Source: Arthrobacter echini
GTDB lineage: Bacteria; Actinomycetota; Actinomycetes; Actinomycetales; Micrococcaceae
Assembly: GCF_008107445.1 (NCBI RefSeq)
Contig: NZ_VSLD01000002.1
Location: 186,001-250,000 of the forward strand
Direction of reading: 5' to 3'
DNA: 64,000 nt
Shown here: positions 8,146 through 16,596 of the stretch, one piece after another
Layout: every line of letters begins with the position of its first letter
Position numbering within the stretch: position 1 is the stretch's first letter
Notes under the pieces: generated by a model
Seen by the model: only the letters and a program-made list of their open reading frames with translations
What the model was told of the DNA's origin: nothing
Databases searched by the model: none
Made by a program: the position numbers and the translations under genes

Positions 8146-8640
8146 GTGCAGATCCACCACTCACTACTTCGGCGCTGCGTGGAGCTCGCCTCGGAGGCGC
8201 TCGACGCCGGCGACGAGCCGTTCGGATCGGTCCTCGTAGGCGCTGATGGTGGGGTCCTCCACGAATCCCGCAACAGGGTCAGCGGAGGGAACGCGACCCT
8301 CCATCCCGAATTCGCCATCACACAGTGGGCCGTGGCGGAACTGACGGCCGAGCAGCGCGCCGCCGCGAGCGTCTACACCTCCGGGGAGCACTGCCCCATG
8401 TGCAGTGCAGCGCACGCCCTGGTAGGTCTCGGACCGATCGTGTACGCGTCGAGCACCGAGCAGCTGTTCTCCTGGCTCCGGGAATGGGACCAGGAGCTGC
8501 CCGCCTTCGCACCCCTGCCCATCGCCGAGGTCGCTCCGGACGTGGAGATCTCTGGTCCGTTCCCCGAGTACGAGGGTGTGATGAAGGCCCTCCAGGCGCG
8601 AGCCCGCAAGATCGTCCGACCCGTCCCCGGCGGATCCTAG
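8146..8640 (+). CDS. Nucleoside/guanine deaminase-like protein (CDA fold)
   Basis: A 164-residue zinc deaminase of the cytidine deaminase-like superfamily. Zinc and proton-shuttle residues are His53-Pro-Glu55 (HPEF, where HAE is more common) and Cys83/Cys86 in GEHCPMCSAA. The family deaminates free bases or nucleosides (guanine, cytosine, tRNA adenosine); the short length and C-terminal segment favour a guanine-deaminase-like role, which is inference. It begins with GTG at 8146, about 8 nt after CAGGAG. Its stop codon overlaps by 4 nt the stop of the converging cytosine-deaminase-like gene. Confidence 0.82.
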   Translation: MQIHHSLLRRCVELASEALDAGDEPFGSVLVGADGGVLHESRNRVSGGNATLHPEFAITQWAVAELTAEQRAAASVYTSGEHCPMCSAAHALVGLGPIVYASSTEQLFSWLREWDQELPAFAPLPIAEVAPDVEISGPFPEYEGVMKALQARARKIVRPVPGGS

Positions 8641-9860
8641 TAGGGGGAGCCGGCGGAGAGGACGGTCAGCCCGTCGGCCACGACGACGCCGTCGTGCAGG
8701 ACCGTGCGGTCGGTGCCGCGGTCCATGACGGCGGACGTGATGGTCTCACCGTCCACCAGCACCAGATCGGCGCGATCGCCCACGGACAGGCCGGGCCGGT
8801 CTCCGACGGAGGCCAGTCTCGGCACGTCGCGATCCATGATCGAGGCACCACCGATCGTGGCGACGGCTAGCGCGTGTCCGATGAGCTCGTCCCTGCGGAA
8901 GCCGTTGACGAAGGCCAGCTGCCAGGTGCGGTCGAGCAGATCGCAGGTGCCGTAGGGGCTCCAGTAGTCGCGCTGCCCGTCCTCGCCGAGCCCGAAGCGC
9001 ACACCGGCGTCGGTCAGCTGATCCAGGGGAAGGTGGTTCGAGGTGCTCGGGGCCACGGACGTCATGGAGATGTCCAGCTCGGCGAACGTGTCGATCAGGC
9101 GTCGGCTGGTGGACTCGTCCACGCTCCCCAGCTCGTAGGCGTGCGAGAGATTTACTCGTCCCTGCATCCCCAGAACCCGGGTGCGTTCGGCGATAAGATC
9201 CGCCGAGAAGACCCCCATGGTGCCCGGTTCGTGGAGGTGGATGTCCACATCCACCTGGTACTTCTCCGCGAGGCCGAAGACGACGTCGAGGTGACGCACG
9301 GGATCGCGGTCCAGTGCGCACGGGTCGATGCCGCCCATGACGTCGGCACCGGCCCTCAGCGCATCCTCCAGGTACTTCTCCGTACCGTCCTCCAGCAGGA
9401 TGCCGGCCTGGGGGAACACGATGATCTGGACCTCGGCCTCGGCCGCGAACTTCTCCTTCGCGGACACGACGGCCTCGTATTTCTCCAGCTTGCAGTCCAC
9501 GTCCACCTGCGCGAAGGAGCGCACTCGGGTGGTACCCCTGGCGATCATGCGTTCCAGGGTGCCTGCCACACGCTCCTCCAGGCCGATCTCGGCGTCACGC
9601 CAGTGCTCGCGGTCGTTGCTCATCATGCCCCACACACCCGGCCGGCCGGTGTGCTCGCGGAAGGGCAACCCGATGCGGGTGGAATCGAGATGGACATGGA
9701 CGTCGGTGAAGGACGGCAGCAGGATACGGCCCCGGCCCGGTACTTCTCCTGCGCCCGGCCGGCGCTGCGGATCATGGGGAGAGACCGACGCGATCCGCCC
9801 CTGGTCGATCACGACGTCGCTCGCTTCTGCGGCCCACGGCCTGACGTTGCTGATGAGCAT
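8637..9860 (-). CDS. Cytosine deaminase-like amidohydrolase
   Basis: A 407-residue metal-dependent amidohydrolase. Ligand pattern: His55-Val-His57 (TDVHVHLDS), His208 with Glu211 (DIHLHEPG), His240 (NLSHAYELG) and Asp294 (GEDGQRDYWSPYG). The last two blocks and the H-x2-E spacing follow E. coli CodA, so a deaminase acting on cytosine or an s-triazine/creatinine-like ring is likely. A typical amidohydrolase N-terminal beta-sandwich (MLISNVRPW) and C-terminal RADLVLVDGETI complete the fold. The ATG at 9860 has a strong GAGGAGGGG site. It converges on the CDA-fold deaminase gene. Confidence 0.82.
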   Translation of the reverse strand: MLISNVRPWAAEASDVVIDQGRIASVSPHDPQRRPGAGEVPGRGRILLPSFTDVHVHLDSTRIGLPFREHTGRPGVWGMMSNDREHWRDAEIGLEERVAGTLERMIARGTTRVRSFAQVDVDCKLEKYEAVVSAKEKFAAEAEVQIIVFPQAGILLEDGTEKYLEDALRAGADVMGGIDPCALDRDPVRHLDVVFGLAEKYQVDVDIHLHEPGTMGVFSADLIAERTRVLGMQGRVNLSHAYELGSVDESTSRRLIDTFAELDISMTSVAPSTSNHLPLDQLTDAGVRFGLGEDGQRDYWSPYGTCDLLDRTWQLAFVNGFRRDELIGHALAVATIGGASIMDRDVPRLASVGDRPGLSVGDRADLVLVDGETITSAVMDRGTDRTVLHDGVVVADGLTVLSAGSPY

Positions 9861-10141
9861 GGTGCCCCTCCTCGTTCCTCGGACCAGTGCATTCGGCGCG
9901 ACCGGATGCAGAGCTCGCGGCATGATCCCCCCTTCCGGCCCGGTCGGGTCCGCCAAGAGGTGGAGGAAATGTGTGCGCGTTCGCCCTGCTTGCCGACGAG
10001 ATTGAGGAACTCGACGGGACGGGCGGGAAATCCATGCGTCCGCATTTCCCTTCGGCACTACAGATTGCCAGAGGATGTCTCGCGGAGCATCATCGGGACG
10101 GAGGTGAATACGTCACCTGCAACCGGCCCGGGAGAACAGAA

Positions 10142-10886
10142 ATGACACGTGGACCTGCAGCGCGCACCGTCGGGATCACGGCGGAAGCCGGACCGCCGAG
10201 CGGAGGTAGGGATGCGACAGAGCACGCCTTCGACCAGGGGTACTGGGACCAGATCTGGGCAGGGGACCGCGCAGCGGCAATGGGCGGCGCTCGACCCAGT
10301 CCCCACCTCGTCCGCGAGGTCGCGCACCTGCCGCCGCGCAGCGCCCTCGATGCAGGCTGCGGCTCAGGTGCCGAGGCGAGATGGCTCGCCGAGCGAGGCT
10401 GGACGGTCACCGGAGCGGACATCGCCGCCGCAGCACTCGACCGCGCGGCGGAGCGGGCTGCCGCTGCCGGGGTCACCGAGCGGACCCGCTGGCTCCAGGT
10501 GGACCTCTCGACCTGGGAACCGGACGAGTCCTACGACCTGGTCACCACGCACTACGCTCATCCCGCGATGCCCCAACTGGACTTCTAGGACCGCATCGCC
10601 GGGTGGGTACGCCCCTCGGGAATCCTCCTCATCGTCGGTCACCGAAGGCACGAATGGGCACGGGCACGATCAAGGGCACGATCGGTCCGGGAGCGACGGC
10701 GGCGGGCATGATGCCGGCTCCCCACCGGCCTCGGCCTCAGCGACGGCGGCCGAGATCGCCGCCCGCCTCGAGCCCGCGCAGTGGCGGATCCTGACCTCCG
10801 AGGAGTCACGCCGCACGGTGTCCGACCACGACGGTCACGGCACCACGCTTCAGGACGTCGTCGTCAGGGCCACCCGACTCGCGTGA
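10142..10886 (+). pseudogene. SAM-dependent methyltransferase, disrupted by a stop and a frameshift
   Basis: The N-terminal 148 codons encode a class I methyltransferase (YWDQIWAG; SAM motif I LDAGCGSGAEARWLAERGW; GADIAAAALDRA; YDLVTTHYAH). A TAG at 10586-10588 then interrupts it where the family reads LDFYDRIAGWV. In-frame sequence DRIAGWVRPSGILLIVGH continues after the stop. At about 10643 the reading must shift by one base to reach the His/Gly-rich segment and the conserved tail QWRILTSEESRRT...VVVRATRLA ending at 10886. Two independent lesions argue for a real pseudogene rather than one sequencing error. The start is the ATG at 10142. Confidence 0.85.
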
Positions 10887-10932
10887 CCCTGCCGCCCGCC
10901 GGACGGTCGACCGTCTCGTCGACCAAGCACGA

Positions 10933-10974
10933 GCGCCGAGGAGTCCGGTTCCGTGGAACCGGACGCCTCGGCGC
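10933..10974. terminator. Bidirectional terminator-like hairpin
   Basis: GCGCCGAG/CTCGGCGC enclose GTCCGGTTCC/GGAACCGGAC with a 1-2 nt internal bulge, giving about 18 paired bases between the methyltransferase remnant and the converging aldehyde dehydrogenase gene. There is no T-run on the plus side. Confidence 0.65.
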
Positions 10975-11022
10975 CCCGGGCAATCGTGTTCGCGCTCGCC
11001 TCGGAGCTCCGAGGCCGCGACC

Positions 11023-12405
11023 CTACCTCTTCAGGTGCGAGGTCCGGCGTAGCCGCGTGTTGACGAATTCGCCCATACCCCAGCGACCGAGCTCCCGACC
11101 GAAGCCGGAGCGCTTCACTCCGCCGAAGGGCAGGCCGGGCAGCGTGGTGCCGTGTTCGTTGACGTAGGCCATGCCGACGTCGAGCTGATCGGCGACCTCC
11201 TGGGCCCGGGCGATATCGGTGCTCCACACCGAACCACTCAGACCGAAATCGACGTCGTTGGCGAGAGCCACGGCTTCCTCAGGTGAATCCACGCCGTAGA
11301 CGACGGCGACGGGGCCGAAGATCTCCTCCGAGTACGCGTCCATGTCCTTGGTGACTCCGGAGAGTACTGCAGGCTGCATGAAGGCTCCATCACCCTCGGC
11401 GGCCTGACCGCCCACATGGAGGGTGGCACCCTGCTCCACCGCACGCTGCACCTGCGCCACGACGCGGTCCCGAGCCTCCACTGAGGACAGCGGACCCATC
11501 TGGGTGTCCGACTTCGTCGGATCACCGACCTGCACGTTCTCGAACACCGAGACGACCGTGGAGAGGAATGCGTCGAACTCCGAGTTGGGGACGATCATCC
11601 GCTTGGGAGAATTGCACGCCTGTCCCGCGTTGGAGAGCCGCGCTTCGGCTGCGATCTCAGCCGTCTTCTGCACTTCGCCGTCGTCGAGCACGATCAGCGC
11701 GTCCGATCCGCCGAGTTCGAGCACCACCTTCTTGAGGTTCTTCCCCGCCGTCTCCGCGACTGCCGCGCCGGCCCGCTCGCTGCCGGTGAGGGAGATCCCG
11801 CGTACCCGAGGATCGGCGATCATCTCGGCAATCTGCTCATTGCTGGCGAAAATATTGATGTATGCGTCTTCCGGGATTCCGGCAGTATGCATGATCTCGG
11901 CCATCAATTCGGAGGACGCCGCACAGATGGGCGCGTGCTTCAGCATGACAGTATTTCCCGCCATGAGATTAGGACCCGCGAATCGCGCTACCTGGTAATA
12001 GGGGAAGTTCCACGGCATCACTCCGATCAGCGGACCGACCGCCTCGGTCTGCGTCATGGACTCGTCCGCGCCCTGAGGGTCGAGTAGTTCCGGCTCGAGC
12101 AATTTCGGTCCGTTCTCGGCGTACCAGCGATAGATCGCCCCGGACAGCTCGGCTTCTCCTACCGCCTCCGCGAGTGGCTTCCCCATCTCGCGTGCGATCA
12201 GCTCGGCCAGTTCGTCCTTCCGGGCATCGTAGGCATCGGCGACCTTCGACAGTAGCTGTGCGCGTTCCTCAACCGGAACGTCGCGCCATGATGCGGCGGC
12301 ACGATCCGACCGCTCGATGATCCCGGCAACCTCGGTGTCCGCCAGTGTCGTGAATTCCTGCTCGGTTTTGCCCGTGGCAGGATTGGTCAATGAATACGTC
12401 GTCAT
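11023..12405 (-). CDS. NAD(P)-dependent succinate-semialdehyde/aldehyde dehydrogenase
   Basis: A 460-residue aldehyde dehydrogenase. Catalytic residues are Asn133 (PWNFPYY), Glu230 (LELGGSDA) and Cys264 (NAGQACNSPKR). The length of about 460, and GGVKRSGFGRELGRWG near the C-terminus, are typical of the short Sad/YneI-type succinate-semialdehyde dehydrogenases. The substrate is inferred only from that resemblance. The ATG at 12405 (TTYSLTNPATGKTEQ) is the family start, with a weak GGTGAAGAG site. Codons ending in A/T are more frequent here than in neighbouring genes (around 11830-12000, for example), and the upstream region is AT-richer, which may mean later acquisition. Confidence 0.85.
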   Translation of the reverse strand: MTTYSLTNPATGKTEQEFTTLADTEVAGIIERSDRAAASWRDVPVEERAQLLSKVADAYDARKDELAELIAREMGKPLAEAVGEAELSGAIYRWYAENGPKLLEPELLDPQGADESMTQTEAVGPLIGVMPWNFPYYQVARFAGPNLMAGNTVMLKHAPICAASSELMAEIMHTAGIPEDAYINIFASNEQIAEMIADPRVRGISLTGSERAGAAVAETAGKNLKKVVLELGGSDALIVLDDGEVQKTAEIAAEARLSNAGQACNSPKRMIVPNSEFDAFLSTVVSVFENVQVGDPTKSDTQMGPLSSVEARDRVVAQVQRAVEQGATLHVGGQAAEGDGAFMQPAVLSGVTKDMDAYSEEIFGPVAVVYGVDSPEEAVALANDVDFGLSGSVWSTDIARAQEVADQLDVGMAYVNEHGTTLPGLPFGGVKRSGFGRELGRWGMGEFVNTRLRRTSHLKR

Positions 12406-12791
12406 CTCTTCACCATATGCCGACGACAAGTCCACTGTCGATTCTTCGAAGATCGACGCGTCCAATCTCGTAAAGAATCCCCACGAGGGAATAAAGCAGC
12501 ATTCCTTATTGCTGTGTAGTTTCCAACAAAAGCGCTTCTGTGCCATTGATCAGGCGCCAGCAGTGACCAGTAAGCCGCTGGCGGGCGCGGACGGAAGATC
12601 GCTCAGGTTCGTCTCGGTGAATTCCGCCTCCGACAGTGAGCGGACGGGTTCCTCCTCGATGCGGAAGCGCAGGGCTATCTGAGGTCGGCGCTCCCCGGAA
12701 CGGAAGGACGCCGGAAGCAATGTCCCGACGACCTCGTTAGGCTGGGTAGCAAGACAGAAGCAGTGTCCCCACAGCTACGCGAGAGGCCCCC
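12406..12791. other. Divergent intergenic region between the aldehyde dehydrogenase and rhodanese genes
   Basis: 386 nt without a convincing gene. The left 150 nt are noticeably AT-richer than the rest of the window and hold an in-frame but non-homologous extension of the aldehyde dehydrogenase frame. Promoters for both divergent genes must lie here. I could not pick -35/-10 pairs with confidence, and no clear palindromic operator was seen. Confidence 0.5.
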
Positions 12792-13709
12792 ATGACCCTG
12801 GCTCCAGATACGCAGGACAAGTTCGCCGAGTACGCCCATCCGGAACGGCTCGTCTCCACCGACTGGCTCGCCGCCAACCTCGACACCGATGGCCTCGTGG
12901 TCGTCGAATCCGACGAGGATGTCCTCCTGTACGAGACAGGGCACCTGGCGGGTGCCGTCAAGATCGACTGGCACACCGAGCTCAACGACGAGGTGACCCG
13001 CGACTACATCGACGGCGAGGGATTCTCGCGACTCATGGCCTCCAAGGGCATCTCCCGGGACACCACCGTGGTCATCTACGGTGACAAGAGCAATTGGTGG
13101 GCGGCCTACGCACTCTGGGTCTTCACGCTCTTCGGTCACGAGGACGTCCGACTGCTCGACGGCGGCCGCGACAAATGGATCGCGGAGGGCCGGCCGATCA
13201 CCACGGACCGCCCTGAGATCACCGCCACCGAATACCCGGTCGTGGAGCGCAACGACTCCGTCATTCGCGCCTACCTCGACGACGTGCTCGAGCACTTCGG
13301 AAAGCCGCTGATCGACGTCCGCTCCGGCGACGAATACACGGGCGCCCGCACCACCATGCCCGCCTACCCGGAGGAGGGCGCCCTGCGCGGTGGGCACATC
13401 CCCACCGCACAGTCTGTCCCCTGGGCCCGCGCCGCAGCCGAGGACGGCAGCTTCCGCACCCGCGCCGAACTCGATGCGATCTACCGCGACGAAGCCGGCC
13501 TGAAGGACGGGGACGACGTGGTGGCTTACTGCCGCATCGGCGAGCGCTCCAGCCACACCTGGTTCGTGCTCACGTATCTGCTCGGCTTCCAGAACGTCCG
13601 CAATTACGACGGCTCATGGACCGAATGGGGCAACGCCGTCCGCGTGCCGATCGTGAAGGGCTCCGAGCCCGGCGAAGCCCCGGTGCTCCCGTCGCGGTCG
13701 TCGCGATGA
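12792..13709 (+). CDS. Thiosulfate sulfurtransferase (two-domain rhodanese)
   Basis: A 305-residue tandem rhodanese. The N-terminal domain (about 20-135) lacks the cysteine. The C-terminal domain carries Cys247 in [12 protein letters not shown], which accepts the persulfide sulfur, and the 6-residue loop CRIGER is of the thiosulfate sulfurtransferase type. The family moves sulfur from thiosulfate to thiol acceptors or cyanide in the cytosol. The ATG at 12792 follows GAGAGGCCCCC. It is translationally coupled to sufE by an ATGA overlap, so the persulfide probably goes on to SufE. Confidence 0.93.
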   Translation: MTLAPDTQDKFAEYAHPERLVSTDWLAANLDTDGLVVVESDEDVLLYETGHLAGAVKIDWHTELNDEVTRDYIDGEGFSRLMASKGISRDTTVVIYGDKSNWWAAYALWVFTLFGHEDVRLLDGGRDKWIAEGRPITTDRPEITATEYPVVERNDSVIRAYLDDVLEHFGKPLIDVRSGDEYTGARTTMPAYPEEGALRGGHIPTAQSVPWARAAAEDGSFRTRAELDAIYRDEAGLKDGDDVVAYCRIGERSSHTWFVLTYLLGFQNVRNYDGSWTEWGNAVRVPIVKGSEPGEAPVLPSRSSR

Positions 13710-14146
13710 CCACTGAGGCCATCCCGTCGAAACTCGCGGAGATCATCGACGACTTCCAGGATCTGACGGAGCCGGATCGCCTGCAGTTGCTGCTGGACTT
13801 CTCGCGCGAGCTCCCCGAGTTGCCCGAGCGCTACGGGGAGCATCCCGAACTGCTGGAGCGGGTAGTGGAGTGCCAGAGCCCGCTGTTCCTGACCATGGAG
13901 ATCGGTGACGCACCCGAGCGGGCCGTGCACCTGTTCTTCTCAGCACCGCCTGAGGCTCCCACCACACGCGGGTTCGCCGGCGTGCTGCTCGAGGGGCTCG
14001 ACGGACTCCCCGCAGCGGAGCTGCTCGCGGTACCCGACGACGTGCCGGACCGGCTCGGTCTCACCCGTGCCATCACGCCGCTGCGGATGCGGGGCATGAG
14101 CGCCATGCTGGGCCGGATCAAGCGGAAGATCAGGGAAGCGCAGTAA
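13706..14146 (+). CDS. sufE: SufE family sulfur-acceptor protein
   Basis: A 146-residue SufE-fold protein. The sulfur-accepting Cys56 lies in the conserved [10 protein letters not shown] segment, and the C-terminal [16 protein letters not shown] helix is typical of actinobacterial members. SufE normally takes persulfide from SufS for Fe-S cluster assembly; here the partner is the rhodanese, with an ATGA overlap. The 3' end overlaps the converging hydrolase gene by 17 nt. Confidence 0.92.
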   Translation: MTTEAIPSKLAEIIDDFQDLTEPDRLQLLLDFSRELPELPERYGEHPELLERVVECQSPLFLTMEIGDAPERAVHLFFSAPPEAPTTRGFAGVLLEGLDGLPAAELLAVPDDVPDRLGLTRAITPLRMRGMSAMLGRIKRKIREAQ

Positions 14147-15398
14147 CGCTTCCCCACGGCCGTCCGCCACCAGGGAGGACGCGGCCGTACAGATGCGCGT
14201 GGAGCCAGCGTTCGACGGCGGCCTCCCAGCGCTGCGGGTCCACGTTCCACTCCTTGGTGTGGCGTGCCCGCTGGAAGCGTTCGAGCGTGACGAACGCCGG
14301 GTTCTTCGCGGCCAGGGCCGCGGATGGCCCGATCGGCACGAACTCGTCGTCCTCACTGTGCAGGATGAGGGTAGGCAGAGTGAGCTGTTCCGCCCGGGCT
14401 ATCCAGTCCATGCTCCGCAGGTCCAGGGGCGCCGCGAGACCCGTGATCCTGCGCGCACGGCGGCTCGCGAGCAGATACTGACCCAGCCGCCCGACGGGCG
14501 CCGGAATGCGGTTCAGCGCGGCATGGTGCGCCAGGACCTCGATCCAGTTGATCACCGGTCCGTCGAGCACCACCGCGGTGATACGGCGACGGTGCCGCGA
14601 GAGATCCGCGGTCTGGAGGACGATCGCGCCACCCATCGACCACCCGAAGAGGACCACGTCTCGCGCCCCGTGCGAGACCGCGAAGTCGATCGCGGCGTCG
14701 ACGTCGTGCCACTCGGTCATCCCGAGTCCGTAGCGGCCGTCCGGCGCAGACGGCGCCTCGCCGTCATTCCGGTAGGACACGACCAGGCTGGTCAGCCCCA
14801 GGGACCGCGCGGGGGTGAGCGCGCGCAGCGCCTCGGCACGCGATGCTCCGCGACCGTGGACCATGATGGCCCAGGTACGGGCGGGCGCCTCGGCCCGTAC
14901 CAGCCAGGCGGGCGCCACGCCCCCCTCCACGGGGACGAGCACCTCCTCCTCGGCAAAACCCATCGCGGCCGGCGAGGGGTACACGGCTCCGCCCCACCAA
15001 CCACGTGTGGCTGTTTCCAGATCACCCGTGTAGACGGTCTCCACGTCCCGCTCGACGGTGCCCTCACGGGGAACGTAGGAGCGGATCGCTCCGATCCGGG
15101 CATGACCGGCACCCTGCTGGAAGTACAGGCTGTAGGTCCCGTCGACCGTCGTGTCCTCATTGGCCGGCAGAATCACGGTCCGGCTGCCCCCCGAGCCGAC
15201 GACGGCGAGGATGTCGAGATTCTCGTCCCTCGTACGTGCAGGCGTCACGATCTGCCGGGCGAAGAAGACGGCGAGTCCCGAGACCACGCCGGCCATCGAG
15301 GACGCAAGGGCCGCACCCGCCCCCACCCCCAACGCCGTCCACCTCAGCCAGGGAGCAGTGCCGCTCCGGACCACCGTCGCAGACCTCTTCGATGCCAT
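14130..15398 (-). CDS. Membrane-anchored alpha/beta hydrolase
   Basis: A 422-residue protein. Residues about 20-47 form one hydrophobic helix after a basic start, an inner-membrane anchor that would leave the enzyme outside or at the membrane. A central region of about 120 residues is unassigned. The hydrolase fold follows, with oxyanion strand MVHGRGASR (180-188), nucleophile elbow GWSMGG (Ser254), acid in HSEDDEFVP and His in RARHTKEW. Family members are esterases, lipases or peptidases; the substrate is unknown. The ATG at 15398 has a clear AGAAAGGAAG site. Confidence 0.8.
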   Translation of the reverse strand: MASKRSATVVRSGTAPWLRWTALGVGAGAALASSMAGVVSGLAVFFARQIVTPARTRDENLDILAVVGSGGSRTVILPANEDTTVDGTYSLYFQQGAGHARIGAIRSYVPREGTVERDVETVYTGDLETATRGWWGGAVYPSPAAMGFAEEEVLVPVEGGVAPAWLVRAEAPARTWAIMVHGRGASRAEALRALTPARSLGLTSLVVSYRNDGEAPSAPDGRYGLGMTEWHDVDAAIDFAVSHGARDVVLFGWSMGGAIVLQTADLSRHRRRITAVVLDGPVINWIEVLAHHAALNRIPAPVGRLGQYLLASRRARRITGLAAPLDLRSMDWIARAEQLTLPTLILHSEDDEFVPIGPSAALAAKNPAFVTLERFQRARHTKEWNVDPQRWEAAVERWLHAHLYGRVLPGGGRPWGSVTALP

Positions 15399-15466
15399 AG
15401 CTTCCTTTCTACCCTGCCCACCCAGCGTCGTCGATCCACGCCACGGTGCCGCAGTACAGTGGCGCA

Positions 15467-15952
15467 ATGACGCAAACAATCCTTGTGCTCGCCGAGGAAG
15501 CCCTGACGCACCCCGATCTCCTCAATCTGCAGACCCTGCAGGGAGACGAGCCGGCCGAGGTGGTGATCCTGATTCCGGAGGAGCGCAACGAGTCCGTCCT
15601 GGGTCAGTTCTTCCGCCATCTCGGGCTGCTGGAGGTCGGTGAAGCGTTCCGGTCGTTCTCGGCGGACGATCGCCGGCAGGACGAGGTGGAGGCCCGTACC
15701 GCCCTCGAGCAGTCCCTTCAACTGCTCTCCCGGGAGGGTTTTTCCGCGTCGGGCCATACGACGACGGGCGATCCGGTCGACGCCCTCGTCGAGGAGGCCG
15801 GCACGAGGGCTGCGGTGCAGGCCATGGTCATCACGCGGCCCCATGCGTTGGCGGACACCTTCCACACGGACTGGGCCAATCAGGCCCAGGACAAGCTGGG
15901 CATCGCGGTGCTCCATGTCTATGCGGGAACGGGATTTATCGGCGACTCCTAG
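15467..15952 (+). CDS. Conserved hypothetical protein, universal-stress-like
   Basis: I do not recognise a named family. The 161-residue product begins TQTILVLAEEALTHPDLL, a beta-strand/helix start resembling Rossmann-like or UspA-fold proteins. It continues with an acidic middle and ends with a strand-like VITRPHALADTFHTDW...KLGIAVLHVYAGT, where the TRPH segment is an obvious conserved-looking element. No Walker motif, Cys pair or membrane segment is present. It lies 5 nt before msrB, so the two are probably co-transcribed, which hints at stress or redox physiology only by association. Confidence 0.6.
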   Translation: MTQTILVLAEEALTHPDLLNLQTLQGDEPAEVVILIPEERNESVLGQFFRHLGLLEVGEAFRSFSADDRRQDEVEARTALEQSLQLLSREGFSASGHTTTGDPVDALVEEAGTRAAVQAMVITRPHALADTFHTDWANQAQDKLGIAVLHVYAGTGFIGDS

Positions 15953-15957
15953 GCGTT

Positions 15958-16392
15958 ATGAAGAGTATGACTACTGAATCAGAAATCTACCGCCCGGAAA
16001 TCGAGAAGTCCGACGAGCAGTGGCGCCAGGAACTCTCCCCCCAGGAGTACGCGGTACTGCGCAAGGCGGGCACGGAGCGCGCCTATGCGGGCGAGTACTA
16101 CGACGAGAAGACCGCGGGGACGTATGCGTGCCGCGCCTGCGGCGCCGAACTGTTCACGAGTAATGAGAAGTTCGACTCGCACTGCGGCTGGCCCTCCTTC
16201 TGGGCGCCGCTCGCCGAGGACAAGGTGCGCTATCTGCACGACCGCTCCATGGGTATGGAGCGCATCGAGGTGCGCTGCTCGCGCTGCGACTCCCACCTCG
16301 GGCATCTGTTCAAGGGCGAAGGCTTCGACACCCCGACCGATCAGCGCTTCTGCATCAATTCCATCTCCATGAAGCTCGTCGAGGCGCAGTAG
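15958..16392 (+). CDS. msrB: Peptide methionine-(R)-S-oxide reductase
   Basis: Reduces the R-epimer of methionine sulfoxide in proteins. The 144-residue product has the structural zinc site Cys58/Cys61 and Cys107/Cys110 (CRACGAE, CSRCDSH), the substrate loop HCGWPSFW and the catalytic Cys132 in QRFCINSISM. Cys76 in DSHCGW is the usual candidate resolving position. The ATG at 15958 follows the preceding gene by 5 nt; an internal ATG at 15967 is an alternative start. A good terminator follows. Confidence 0.97.
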   Translation: MKSMTTESEIYRPEIEKSDEQWRQELSPQEYAVLRKAGTERAYAGEYYDEKTAGTYACRACGAELFTSNEKFDSHCGWPSFWAPLAEDKVRYLHDRSMGMERIEVRCSRCDSHLGHLFKGEGFDTPTDQRFCINSISMKLVEAQ

Positions 16393-16417
16393 CAAGTCCT
16401 GCTCGTCGCTCCTTCGG

Positions 16418-16444
16418 AAGGCCGGCCCTCGGGCCGGCCTTCCT
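16418..16444 (+). terminator. Terminator after msrB
   Basis: AAGGCCGGCCC/GGGCCGGCCTT is an 11-bp perfect stem with a 2-nt TC apex (in practice a tetraloop), followed by CCTCGT with only weak T content. Confidence 0.7.
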
Positions 16445-16502
16445 CGTACTGGTCAAGCGACGCTGGTCCACGAGACGGTCCTGCGATCAGTCAGCGTAAG
16501 AG

Positions 16503-16532
16503 TTACTTCACAATGAGCTTCCTGAGTATAAG
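16503..16532 (+). promoter_or_regulatory. Candidate promoter of the DUF6421 operon
   Basis: TTACTT (16503-16508), an 18-nt spacer and TATAAG (16527-16532), in an AT-richer pocket 65 nt before the ATG. Read by eye only. Confidence 0.4.
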
Positions 16533-16596
16533 TAGCGCTGTCTTCAACGCTAGGCTTCTTGCAAGGATCAGCGACGACGAAGAGGAAGCAGGAGCC

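Noticed and set aside
12406-12546. Longer N-terminus for the aldehyde dehydrogenase
   Set aside because: The 47 extra residues have no counterpart in the family, and the ATG at 12405 gives the canonical start.
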